From contig JBEKEO010000081.1 of the NCBI GenBank assembly GCA_050013795.1, forward strand, positions 1-11,574: 11,574 nucleotides of DNA. The letters are read 5' to 3'. Below the pieces are notes generated by a model that was not told the DNA's origin, ran no database searches, and saw only the letters and a program-made list of their open reading frames with translations. Positions within the stretch are counted from its first letter, which is position 1. Each line of letters opens with the position of its first letter. Shown piece by piece: positions 1 through 6,199 of this stretch. The position numbers and the translations under genes were made by a program. The DNA is from CAWHOW01 sp050013795 (GTDB taxonomy: Bacteria > Bacteroidota > Bacteroidia > Bacteroidales > CG2-30-32-10).

Positions 1-95
1 GCTTGTAATAATTTTGCAAGAGATGCTGAAATGATTCCTTTTCCGAGGGAAGATGTAACACCGCCTGTAACAAAGATATATTTAGATGAAGGCAT
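1..95 (-). CDS. pyrG: CTP synthase, N-terminal fragment (runs off the left edge)
   Basis: CTP synthase makes CTP from UTP, ATP and glutamine, the last step of de novo pyrimidine nucleotide synthesis, in the cytoplasm. Only the first 31 codons are in the window; the gene continues past base 1. The translation begins MPSSKYIFVTGGVTSSLGKG and continues IISASLAKLLQ. This is the hallmark N-terminus of the synthetase (amidoligase) domain, with the GGVxSSLGKG nucleotide-binding loop at about residues 11-20. From memory of the family, Thr rather than Val within this loop is seen in flavobacterial-type sequences. The start is the ATG read from 95 back to 93; the upstream frame gives no better start. 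The glutaminase domain is not visible. The gene lies 126 bases downstream of the propeller-protein stop on the same strand. I see no convincing promoter or terminator in that gap. Confidence 0.93.
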   Translation of the reverse strand, partial: MPSSKYIFVTGGVTSSLGKGIISASLAKLLQ

Positions 96-221
96 AATGG
101 TATGATTTTTTTGAAAAAATACCTTCGCAAATTAGTGAATAAAATTTATATGGAATAAAAATGATTTTAAAAGAAATGAACAGACCGGGAAATGCAATTG
201 TTAAGGTGATGAATTGCTCTT

Positions 222-1394
222 TTATTCTTTAATAAATTTCTTTACAGCAACTGCGTTTTTAGTAAATATTTTTATTAAATAAATCCCATTTGCAAAGTAA
301 CTACAATCAATATTTTTAGCAGAAGTTACTTGAAGCAGTTTTCCTGTGATGTCCTCTAATTCAACTTTATTAATCTGTAAGGCAGTTTGTATTTGTAAAT
401 AATCAGATACAGGATTTGGATAAATATTGATGTTGTTATTTCCAACAGATAATTCTGAAATACCAGCACCTCCATCTGTAGTTTTAATAATTGTTCCACT
501 ACTGCCAACAGCATAACCTGTATTGGCATTGGTAAAATAAACCGAAGTTAAAGGATCAGAAACCCCACTTATTTGTGATACCCAGTTTGAACCGCCATTG
601 ATTGTTGTATAAATTAGTCCCACTCCATTATCATAATTATAACCAACGGCATAACCAATATCAGCATTAACAAAATAAACTGAATTCAGAATTCCCGGTA
701 TTCCGGTAAGTTGGGCTGTCCAGTCTGCACCTCCATTGACTGTATTAATAATAATTCCATCACCAACAGCATAACCAGTATCTGTATTGATGAAAAAAAC
801 CGACTTTAAATTAACATCTGATACATTTATCTGAACTGTCCAGCTTGCGCAACCACTTGTTGTATTAAGAACGGAGCCTGTATCATCAACAATATAGCCG
901 GTATCGGCTTCGGTAAAAAAAACCGAATTTAGCCAATCAGTTGTTCCGCAGTGATAAGGTACCCAGCTTGTGCCTCCGAAGAATGTTTTCAAAATGGTTC
1001 CATTACCCCCGACTGCATAACCCGTAGAATCATTAACGAAATAAACTGAATTTAATCGATAAGTTGTTCCGCTTATTTGCTTTGTCCAGTTAGTTCCGGC
1101 ATTATTTGTTTTAAGAATTACCCCGGTATCGCCGACAGCATATCCTGAATCGGCATTGGTGAAACAAACTGAAAATAAATGACTGGTTGTTCCGCTTGTT
1201 TGTGCAGTCCAGTTAATTCCTGCATTATTTGTTGTAAAAATTAATCCTGTATCACCAACAATATAACCCGTATCCGGAGAAGTGAAATAAACCGAATTCA
1301 AATCTTTGGCTGTTCCGCTATTAATAGCAGTCCACTGTGAAAAACTCAATGCCGAAATAAACATTAAACAAATTGATACGGAAAGTTTTTTCAT
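222..1394 (-). CDS. Secreted seven-repeat beta-propeller protein (YCF48/BNR-like) with T9SS sorting domain
   Basis: This 390-residue protein is exported and probably secreted or surface-displayed. Residues 1-20 form a signal peptide ending SALSFSQ. Residues 21-311 are seven tandem repeats of 40-46 residues, each starting with Trp and carrying a core like LNSVYFTNADTGYAVGDTG followed by an hydrophobic strand and a GG/AG turn. These resemble YCF48-like or BNR propeller repeats, and seven units suit one closed seven-bladed propeller. Residues 312-390 form a C-terminal domain with IYPNPVSDYLQIQ (324-336), an EDITGKLL strand and a terminal KKFIKE, typical of type A T9SS cargo. Blade 4 deviates, having DDTG for GDTG and two Cys (149, 182). 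The gene lies 81 bases downstream of the Lrp-type regulator on the same strand and may be read from it. Ligand and function are unknown. Confidence 0.87.
   Translation of the reverse strand: MKKLSVSICLMFISALSFSQWTAINSGTAKDLNSVYFTSPDTGYIVGDTGLIFTTNNAGINWTAQTSGTTSHLFSVCFTNADSGYAVGDTGVILKTNNAGTNWTKQISGTTYRLNSVYFVNDSTGYAVGGNGTILKTFFGGTSWVPYHCGTTDWLNSVFFTEADTGYIVDDTGSVLNTTSGCASWTVQINVSDVNLKSVFFINTDTGYAVGDGIIINTVNGGADWTAQLTGIPGILNSVYFVNADIGYAVGYNYDNGVGLIYTTINGGSNWVSQISGVSDPLTSVYFTNANTGYAVGSSGTIIKTTDGGAGISELSVGNNNINIYPNPVSDYLQIQTALQINKVELEDITGKLLQVTSAKNIDCSYFANGIYLIKIFTKNAVAVKKFIKE
462..1334 (-). repeat. Seven tandem coding repeats, about 123 bp each
   Basis: In gene order the units lie at 1334-1212, 1211-1089, 1088-966, 965-843, 842-723, 722-585 and 584-462. 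Five are exactly 41 codons, unit 5 is 40 and unit 6 is 46. The extra residues in unit 6 (around YNYDNGVG) sit where the other units have the GDTG turn, so they look like a loop insertion. The units are diverged at DNA level, more so than recent slippage would leave. Confidence 0.85.
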
Positions 1395-1432
1395 TTTTTA
1401 AATACTGGAACCGCCAGATGGTTTAATTATTT

Positions 1433-1456
1433 AATTGTTCGATGTTTTGAACAATT
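1433..1456. other. Inverted repeat (8-bp perfect arms) between the Lrp-type gene and the propeller gene
   Basis: AATTGTTC (1433-1440) and GAACAATT (1449-1456) are perfect reverse complements around an 8-base spacer. The element starts 20 bases past the Lrp-type stop and ends 39 bases before the propeller start. It could be a weak terminator or attenuator for the regulator transcript, or an operator. It lacks a GC-rich stem and a clean T-run, so a strong terminator is unlikely. Confidence 0.4.
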
Positions 1457-1475
1457 TCAGGGAAAGATATATTAA

Positions 1476-1937
1476 CTAATAACTATGCAATATTTCTTCT
1501 AACGATATCATTGTTTCAGTTTTTTCAATACCTGCAATTGCAGTAAAATTATTTTGTAATATTTCTTTAAGTTTTTCCGAATCCTTGCATATTAATTTTG
1601 CAAGCATATGAAAATTACCTGTAGTATGATGCAGGTCAACGATTTCCTCTATTTTTAATAATTCCGCAGTTATCTCTTTATGAAGTTTAGGATTAATTGT
1701 AAACCCGATAAAAGCCGTAATGCTCATTCCCAGCTTAGCAAAATCCACTTTAAGGTTATATCCCTTAATAATATTTAATGCTTCCAGTTTTTTTATTCTG
1801 ATATGAACCGTACTCGTTGAAATACCCAGTTGTTCTGCTATTTCACTATACGTCCTTTTTGCATCCTTTAATAGAACAGATATAATTTCCGAATCTGTTT
1901 TATCAATATCGATTTTTTCTGAAGAATTGTTTCCCAT
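1476..1937 (-). CDS. Lrp/AsnC family transcriptional regulator
   Basis: This 153-residue DNA-binding regulator has the usual length of the family. An N-terminal winged helix-turn-helix covers about residues 10-60, beginning IDKTDSEIISVLLKDAKRTY. The recognition segment is SEIAEQLGISTSTVHIRIKK (31-50), matching the AsnC-type HTH pattern. Residues about 70-150 form the RAM/AsnC effector domain, with a beta-strand ITAFIGFTI, the motif HHTTGNFHMLAKL (103-115) in the turn that usually contributes to the amino-acid effector site, and the closing ETMISLEEIL. Family members form dimers to octamers and sense amino acids or related metabolites. Nothing here identifies the effector. The gene is divergent from the secreted protein at 2148 across a 210-base AT-rich region, and upstream of the propeller gene on its own strand. 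Autoregulation and control of either neighbour are plausible but not shown. Confidence 0.93.
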   Translation of the reverse strand: MGNNSSEKIDIDKTDSEIISVLLKDAKRTYSEIAEQLGISTSTVHIRIKKLEALNIIKGYNLKVDFAKLGMSITAFIGFTINPKLHKEITAELLKIEEIVDLHHTTGNFHMLAKLICKDSEKLKEILQNNFTAIAGIEKTETMISLEEILHSY

Positions 1938-2005
1938 AAATTTAATGATTTAATGAAATTATTATAGTAAAAACACTTATTTGTTAAAAATATAAGTTAA
2001 AATAA

Positions 2006-2036
2006 TTGACTTTTTATAAACAATAATGTATCTTAG
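2006..2036 (+). promoter_or_regulatory. Possible promoter for the secreted protein at 2148
   Basis: TTGACT (2006-2011) and TATCTTAG (2029-2036) are separated by 17 bases. The pair resembles a sigma-70 -35/-10 promoter and partly matches the Bacteroidetes TTG / TAnnTTTG form. It would give a leader of roughly 100 bases. The region is so AT-rich that a chance match is a real possibility. Confidence 0.35.
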
Positions 2037-2082
2037 TACAAAAATTAGTTTGACAGAAAAAGGAAAATTTGTTAATAATAAG

Positions 2083-2110
2083 CAAAAATAATAAAAATTT
2101 GAATACACAA
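2083..2110 (-). promoter_or_regulatory. Possible promoter for the Lrp/AsnC regulator
   Basis: On the minus strand TATTTTTG (plus 2090-2083) fits the TAnnTTTG -7 element, with TTG (plus 2110-2108) 17 bases upstream. Transcription would start near 2076, leaving a leader of about 140 bases. The match is exact at -7 but the tract is A/T homopolymer-rich, so confidence is low. Confidence 0.3.
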
Positions 2111-2134
2111 TAAAAATAAAGAAAAAAAAGAATG

Positions 2135-2140
2135 GGAGGG
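2135..2140 (+). promoter_or_regulatory. Strong Shine-Dalgarno sequence for the gene at 2148
   Basis: GGAGGG ends 7 bases before the ATG at 2148, within a longer GGGAGGG run. It fixes the start codon. It is unusual here because the other genes in the window have A/T-rich start regions with no comparable purine core. Confidence 0.7.
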
Positions 2141-2147
2141 AAGTAAA

Positions 2148-3368
2148 ATGAAAAAAACAAATGCAGTTTCAGCGAAAACAAACCCATTAATTAATAAAAC
2201 ATGTATAACATTATTATCAGCGATATTTCTGATATCATTTAACTTTTTCTCTTACGCTCAATGCCCTACGGGCTATATTATCAACGGCACCAACCAGGTT
2301 GCAAATTGCAGCTTTAGCTTGGGAAATGTAGGATTTACAAGCCAATACACTTATGAAATGGATCAGGATTTACACAGTGAATGCTGGGCTGAAGGAACTT
2401 ATTCAGTAGTTCCCTGCGCTTATGATGTGCATCCGAGCTGGTCGCATAATACAAAGCCTGTTGGTGATTCCAGTTACTTTATGGTGGTGAATGGCAATAA
2501 GACTGCCAACGTAAAGGTTTGGGAAGAAAACATCACAGTTTTTCCTAACACCGTATATTTTTTCACCACCTGGGTTTGCTCGGTACATCCTCTTAACCCT
2601 GCGCAACTGCAATTTTTAGTTGGTAATTTAACTATAGGAAGCATATTCACAGCTTCTGCCGATACAAATAATCACTGGTTACAGTTCTATGCTACATGGA
2701 ATTCAGGCACACACACTACGGCAGATATCAGCATTATTAATAAAAACACCATTGCCAACGGTAATGATTTCGGCCTTGATAATATATTTTTTGTTCCCTG
2801 CTCACTTTCTCTGCCTGTTGAGCTTTTAACTTTTCAGGTGAATTGCATCGACAATACAGGTGTTGAAATATACTGGGCAACGGCTTCCGAAACCAATAAT
2901 GCTTATTTCAATGTGGAATGCAGTACCGACGCTGAAAACTGGGTAACAATAGCAACTGTTCAGGGTGCGGGGAACAGCAATGAGCCAAAGTATTATTCTG
3001 TAAAAAACAACCAGTATTCCAACAGCGCTGCGTATTACAGGCTAAAGCAGACTGACTTTAACGGGAATTATAAATATTACGACTGGAAATATGCCGATTG
3101 CGCTGCCACAGCGCCCACTGTGCAATTCATTCCCGATAACGACCCGAATTCAAATATCATGCACATTAATATTAAGAACTTTACCTGCCATTCGGCACAA
3201 ATGAAAGTGTACGATGTTTTGGGAAGAATGGTTTATTCCAGGGATGTTGAGGATATTAACACTAATTATTCCTTTGATGTTGATTTTAATTTTTTGTCAA
3301 ACGCTCACTATTTTATACAGTTCGTTTCGCACGATTATAATAATGTGTATAAGATACTGAAATTTTAA
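2148..3368 (+). CDS. Secreted protein with galactose-binding-like N-domain and T9SS cargo-type C-terminal modules
   Basis: This 406-residue exported protein has a long signal peptide. A basic N-region is followed by a hydrophobic core at about residues 19-35, with cleavage probably near SYA-Q (37/38). Residues about 39-218 look like a jelly-roll, carbohydrate-binding-like domain: NCSFSLGNVGFTSQYTY (53-69), a strand-rich middle, and FGLDNIFFVPC closing it. They are Cys-rich, which suggests disulfides. Residues 222-311 are the common Bacteroidetes module LPVELLTF / WATASETNNAYFNVE / YYRLKQTDFNGNYKYY. Residues about 323-406 form the T9SS-type C-terminal domain, with MKVYDVLGRMVYSRD and a terminal ILKF, although the usual YPNP start is not evident. 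It is likely secreted or surface-anchored. The fold is a pattern judgement and the ligand is unknown. The start is supported by a strong GGAGGG site. Its GC content appears higher than the flanking DNA. Confidence 0.85.
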   Translation: MKKTNAVSAKTNPLINKTCITLLSAIFLISFNFFSYAQCPTGYIINGTNQVANCSFSLGNVGFTSQYTYEMDQDLHSECWAEGTYSVVPCAYDVHPSWSHNTKPVGDSSYFMVVNGNKTANVKVWEENITVFPNTVYFFTTWVCSVHPLNPAQLQFLVGNLTIGSIFTASADTNNHWLQFYATWNSGTHTTADISIINKNTIANGNDFGLDNIFFVPCSLSLPVELLTFQVNCIDNTGVEIYWATASETNNAYFNVECSTDAENWVTIATVQGAGNSNEPKYYSVKNNQYSNSAAYYRLKQTDFNGNYKYYDWKYADCAATAPTVQFIPDNDPNSNIMHINIKNFTCHSAQMKVYDVLGRMVYSRDVEDINTNYSFDVDFNFLSNAHYFIQFVSHDYNNVYKILKF

Positions 3369-3796
3369 CCCCGGACTTAAGCCATTACAGCATATCTACT
3401 AAATATATATGCCTATAATATAGAATTTATTTCCATTGTAAAAGCAATTCATCGAAAAAAATTTAGTCGAAAGCCTGTTTCCCCCATTTATTGCTGCTTT
3501 TACACTTAAGGTTATAGCAAAAACAGTTTAAATATTAGCAATTTTTCTTAGAATCGAAATAAAAACAGTTGTTTTCGCTGCGATACTTACGAACAACTAA
3601 GAAAAAAATAGAAAATTTTCCGCTTCCCCCTGACCGGACGACAAAGCAAGTAGTGAGGCATGCCTCAATTGCATGTGGCATAATACATCTGATAATTTTA
3701 TTTACCGGTAGGCAGAAACTTTGAATAATGAAGTTTGCTATGAATTCTACTTCCAATATTCAATAATTTTATATATTGCAGGCAAAACACAATGCA
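3369..3796. other. 428-base intergenic region with a palindrome-rich GC island
   Basis: I see no supported gene here. A 73-codon minus-strand frame (3535-3756) has no ribosome site or recognisable domain. The region holds a 10-bp inverted repeat TTTTTCTTAG / CTAAGAAAAA (3542-3551 and 3597-3606), the palindromes GAAAATTTTC (3611-3620), GAGGCATGCCTC (3655-3666) and TACCGGTA (3702-3709), and a GC-rich stretch at 3621-3680 (34 of 60 bases G or C) in otherwise AT-rich DNA. A looser pair GTAAAAGCA / TGCTTTTAC lies at 3438-3446 and 3495-3503. No clear promoter for the downstream GSCFA gene and no clear terminator for the upstream gene were found. Confidence 0.5.
3542..3606. repeat. Inverted repeat with an internal minus-strand hairpin
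   Basis: The outer arms TTTTTCTTAG (3542-3551) and CTAAGAAAAA (3597-3606) are perfect 10-bp complements. Inside, read on the minus strand, GTTGTTCG and CGAAAACAAC form a bulged stem followed by TGTTTTTATTT, so a minus-strand transcript would meet a terminator-like hairpin. No minus-strand gene lies upstream to be terminated, so this may be part of an unannotated RNA or a decayed mobile element. Confidence 0.45.
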
Positions 3797-4774
3797 ATGA
3801 GTGATTTCAGAACTACTTTTACTATTCCTGAATTTCCTTTTAAATTAAACTACCATTCAAAAAGTATTTTCATCGGTTCGTGTTTTACTGAGAATATCGG
3901 TAATTATATGAAGGAATTGAAATTTCAGCTTGTTCAAAATCCAACCGGAATACTTTATAATCCAATTTCAATAAATGAATGCCTGGAATATATGATGGAT
4001 GGGAAAAAATTCAGCGAAGGCGACTTGCGGCAATATAACGATGTATGGTTCAGTTTTCATCATCACGGAAGGTTCTCCGATACTGATAAAAATAAATGCT
4101 TAAAAAATATCAATGCCGAAATATCCGCTGCTTCTGAATTTCTTACCCATGCTGATTTTCTTTTTATCACATTTGGTTCGGCATATATTTATAAACTTAA
4201 TGAGACAAATGAAGTAGTTGCCAACTGCCATAAATTGCCATCTAACACTTTTACAAAATCATTGCTTGATATTCAAACTATAAAAGAGGCATATTTAAAA
4301 ACCATCGGAAAGCTTAACAAATTAAATCCAAAGTTAAAGATCATATTTACCCTGAGTCCTGTGAGGCACTGGAATGATGGTGCTGAAGAGAACCAGCTAA
4401 GCAAGTCTGTTCTTTCGGTTGCCATTCATGAAATAATAAAAAACAATACCTGTTGTTATTATTTTCCAGCTTATGAATTAATGATGGACGACCTGCGCGA
4501 TTACAGGTTTTATGCAGAAGATATGCTGCATCCAAACAAATCAGCTATTGATTATATATGGAACAAATTCTCAGATTCATTAATTGAAAATGATTCGAAG
4601 GATATTATGAAAGAAATTCAAAAACTTATAATTGCTAAAAGCCACCGTCCTTTTCATACAGAAACCCCTTCTTATAAAAAGTTCAAAGTTACCATGCAAA
4701 AACAAACAATGGAATTAAAGAAGAAGTTTCCTTTCCTCGACCTTAATGGATTCGAAAGTTTCTTTAATGAATAA
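3797..4774 (+). CDS. GSCFA-family protein, probable SGNH-like hydrolase
   Basis: This 325-residue cytoplasmic-looking protein has no signal peptide or membrane segment. It belongs to the GSCFA family, named after a conserved N-terminal motif that appears here as GSCFT (27-31) within SIFIGSCFTENIG. Other family-like blocks are NPTGILYNPISI (48-59), FITFGSAYIY (123-132), TLSPVRHWNDG (185-195) and YFPAYELMMDDLRDYRFYAE (222-241) followed by DMLHP. The layout suits an SGNH-hydrolase fold: Ser28 as nucleophile and DxxH, Asp242-Met-Leu-His245, as the rest of the triad. This is inference; the family was originally described as uncharacterised. I prefer the ATG at 3797, giving MSDFRTTF, because the family usually begins a few residues before this block; a TTG at 3776 would add seven residues. 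The C-terminus (about 285-325) is basic and helical. The gene converges on the response regulator with a 12-base gap. Confidence 0.86.
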   Translation: MSDFRTTFTIPEFPFKLNYHSKSIFIGSCFTENIGNYMKELKFQLVQNPTGILYNPISINECLEYMMDGKKFSEGDLRQYNDVWFSFHHHGRFSDTDKNKCLKNINAEISAASEFLTHADFLFITFGSAYIYKLNETNEVVANCHKLPSNTFTKSLLDIQTIKEAYLKTIGKLNKLNPKLKIIFTLSPVRHWNDGAEENQLSKSVLSVAIHEIIKNNTCCYYFPAYELMMDDLRDYRFYAEDMLHPNKSAIDYIWNKFSDSLIENDSKDIMKEIQKLIIAKSHRPFHTETPSYKKFKVTMQKQTMELKKKFPFLDLNGFESFFNE

Positions 4775-4786
4775 AACCAGGAGGAA

Positions 4787-5155
4787 TTAATTTGCTTCCG
4801 GTAAATACTTTTCTATGATTGCAAAAAGTTCTCCCTTCCTGAAAGGCTTGGAAATATAATCATTCATTCCGCAATTGATACATTTTTCACGGAAGCCTTC
4901 TATTGCATTTGCAGTAATTGCAATGATAGGGATTTCTTTATTAAACTCCCTGATCAGCTGAGTAGCCTGGTAACCATCCATATCGGGCATGCTGATATCC
5001 ATAAGCACTACATCAAAATGCTCCTTCCTGAGCGTACTTACTGCTTCTGTGCCATCTTCCACCAGCCTGCATTCCCATTCTTTAAACTGACACAGCTTTT
5101 CCATCAATTTCTGGTTGATGTAATTATCTTCCGCTATTAATATTTTAGGCTTCAT
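4787..5155 (-). CDS. Single-domain response regulator (CheY-like receiver)
   Basis: At 122 residues this is one receiver domain and nothing more. The acidic pocket residues Glu9-Asp10 lie in ILIAEDNYINQK, the phospho-acceptor Asp53 in VVLMDISMPDMDGYQ, the switch residue Thr81 in IIAITANA, and the conserved Lys103 in ISKPFRKGEL. Its sequence style (AEDNxxNQ, MDGYxAT) is that of receivers found in hybrid histidine kinases, so it may be a shuttle in a phosphorelay. There is no DNA-binding or enzymatic output domain and no partner kinase in the window. The start at 5155 (MKPKILIAEDN) is chosen over an in-frame ATG at 5194, because the extra 13 residues are not part of the fold and would run through the rpoD terminator hairpin. 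It lies downstream of rpoD but behind that terminator, so it probably has its own promoter. Confidence 0.92.
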   Translation of the reverse strand: MKPKILIAEDNYINQKLMEKLCQFKEWECRLVEDGTEAVSTLRKEHFDVVLMDISMPDMDGYQATQLIREFNKEIPIIAITANAIEGFREKCINCGMNDYISKPFRKGELFAIIEKYLPEAN

Positions 5156-5160
5156 AAATG

Positions 5161-5168
5161 CAAAAATA
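5161..5168 (-). promoter_or_regulatory. Possible -7 element of the response regulator, inside the rpoD terminator T-tract
   Basis: Minus-strand TATTTTTG (plus 5168-5161) fits TAnnTTTG and ends 5 bases before the start codon at 5155, which would give an almost leaderless mRNA. The nearest upstream TTG elements give spacers of about 13 or 23 bases, neither ideal. The element lies in the terminator T-tract, so the match may be incidental. Confidence 0.3.
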
Positions 5169-5217
5169 AAAAAAAGGAATACAATGTCGTTCAATTTTAA
5201 CGAACATTATATTCCTT
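5161..5217 (-). terminator. Intrinsic terminator downstream of rpoD
   Basis: The arms at 5174-5191 and 5199-5217 pair almost completely (one bulge and one mismatch in about 18 bp) around the loop CAATTTT. On the minus strand the stem is followed by eight Ts, then ATTTTTG. It begins 20 bases past the rpoD stop codon, so it should separate rpoD from the response regulator. Confidence 0.85.
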
Positions 5218-5237
5218 AAAGAAAAATATATTTGTTT

Positions 5238-6104
5238 TTACTGTCCTAAATAGGATTTTAGCAGTTTGCTTCTTGCTGTGTGCTTAAGCCTTCTGATGGC
5301 TTTTTCTTTTATCTGTCTTACCCTTTCTCTTGTCAGGTCAAACTTAGCCCCGATTTCGTCAAGTGTAAGTCCATGACTGATTCCAATTCCGAAATACAGG
5401 TTAATGATATCTCTTTCGCGTTCTGTAAGCGTTGATAATGACCTCTGGATTTCTTTGGAAAGCGATTCAAATATCAACCCGCTATCAGCATTGGGTGATT
5501 CATTATTCACATATACATCGAGAAAACTTGAATCTTCACCCTGCACCAACGGAGCATCAACTGAAAAATGACGTGTAGATATCTTTAATGCATCAGCTAT
5601 TTTTTCTTCGGGCAGATCAAGTGCATCGGCAATTTCGTCAGAAGAAGGTAGTCGCTCATACATTTGTTCAAGACGTGAAACCTCTTTTGATATCTTGTTC
5701 AAAGAACCAACCTGATTCAAAGGCAACCTGATAATTCTTGATTGCTCTGCCAGAGCTTGCAAAATTGATTGCCTGATCCACCATACAGCATAAGAGATGA
5801 ATTTAAATCCTCGTGTTTCATCAAAACGCTGTGCTGCTTTAATCAGTCCTAAGTTTCCTTCATTAATTAAATCTGGCAAACTCAAACCTTGGTTCTGATA
5901 TTGCTTTGCAACAGAAACTACAAAACGCAAATTTGCTTTTGCCAGTTTCTCAAGGGCTTTCTGGTCTCCAGTCTTGATTTTTTGTGCTAATAGTACTTCT
6001 TGTTCCGCTGTGATTAATTCTTCTTTACCAATTTCAGAGAGATATTTATCTAAAGAGGCGGTTTCCCTGTTGGTGATCGATTTTGTTATCTTGAGTTGTC
6101 TCAT
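5238..6104 (-). CDS. rpoD: Primary sigma factor RpoD/SigA (Bacteroidetes type)
   Basis: This is the housekeeping sigma subunit that directs RNA polymerase to promoters. At 288 residues it is the short Bacteroidetes form, lacking region 1.1 and the non-conserved insert of proteobacterial RpoD. Visible regions are: 1.2 at about 16-50 (SLDKYLSEIGKEELITAEQE); 2.1-2.4 at about 53-124, including LINEGNLGLIKAAQRFD (79-95) and FISYAVWWIRQSILQAL (102-118); region 3 including VSRLEQMYERLPSSDEIADA and SVDAPL (181-186); and region 4 with LTERERDIINLYFG (226-239) and the helix-turn-helix LTLDEIGAKFDLTRERVRQI (246-265), which contacts the -33 element. The start follows a modest AAGGGA purine run. A good TTTG / TAnnTTTG promoter lies upstream and a strong terminator follows. 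The gene is intact, with no missing key residues. Confidence 0.97.
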   Translation of the reverse strand: MRQLKITKSITNRETASLDKYLSEIGKEELITAEQEVLLAQKIKTGDQKALEKLAKANLRFVVSVAKQYQNQGLSLPDLINEGNLGLIKAAQRFDETRGFKFISYAVWWIRQSILQALAEQSRIIRLPLNQVGSLNKISKEVSRLEQMYERLPSSDEIADALDLPEEKIADALKISTRHFSVDAPLVQGEDSSFLDVYVNNESPNADSGLIFESLSKEIQRSLSTLTERERDIINLYFGIGISHGLTLDEIGAKFDLTRERVRQIKEKAIRRLKHTARSKLLKSYLGQ

Positions 6105-6168
6105 TTTTCTTCCCTTACGATCTTAATTGCCTAATTATCAGGTATATACTTTTTACCAAAAGGCTTTG

Positions 6169-6199
6169 CAAAGATATTACAATTTTTTAGAATTCAAAA
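6169..6199 (-). promoter_or_regulatory. Probable rpoD promoter (Bacteroidetes TTTG / TAnnTTTG type)
   Basis: On the minus strand TTTTG (plus 6199-6195) and TATCTTTG (plus 6176-6169) are 18 bases apart. The -7 element is an exact TAnnTTTG match and the -33 element contains TTTG. Transcription would start about 6162, leaving a leader of about 58 bases before the rpoD ATG at 6104. This is the best promoter match in the window. Confidence 0.65.

Noticed and set aside
194..217. GCAATT / AATTGC inverted repeat after the propeller gene as a terminator
   Set aside because: A 6-bp AT-rich stem with a 12-base loop and no T-run on the minus strand is too weak to call.
462..1334. Tandem array as a CRISPR or mobile repeat
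   Set aside because: The periodicity (about 123 bp) is in frame with a protein repeat and the units are diverged, as expected for propeller blades.
3535..3756. 73-codon minus-strand open frame in the gap before the GSCFA gene
   Set aside because: It has no ribosome site or promoter, its composition is unlike a structured protein, and it is built over palindromes and A/T tracts. It is more likely an accident of the non-coding island, though a decayed element cannot be excluded.
3776..3796. TTG start for the GSCFA protein
   Set aside because: It would add seven polar residues with no ribosome site. The ATG at 3797 begins at the usual distance from the first conserved block.
5156..5194. Upstream in-frame ATG adding 13 residues to the response regulator
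   Set aside because: The added hydrophobic residues are not part of the receiver fold and would be encoded by the rpoD terminator; the ATG at 5155 starts the canonical first strand.
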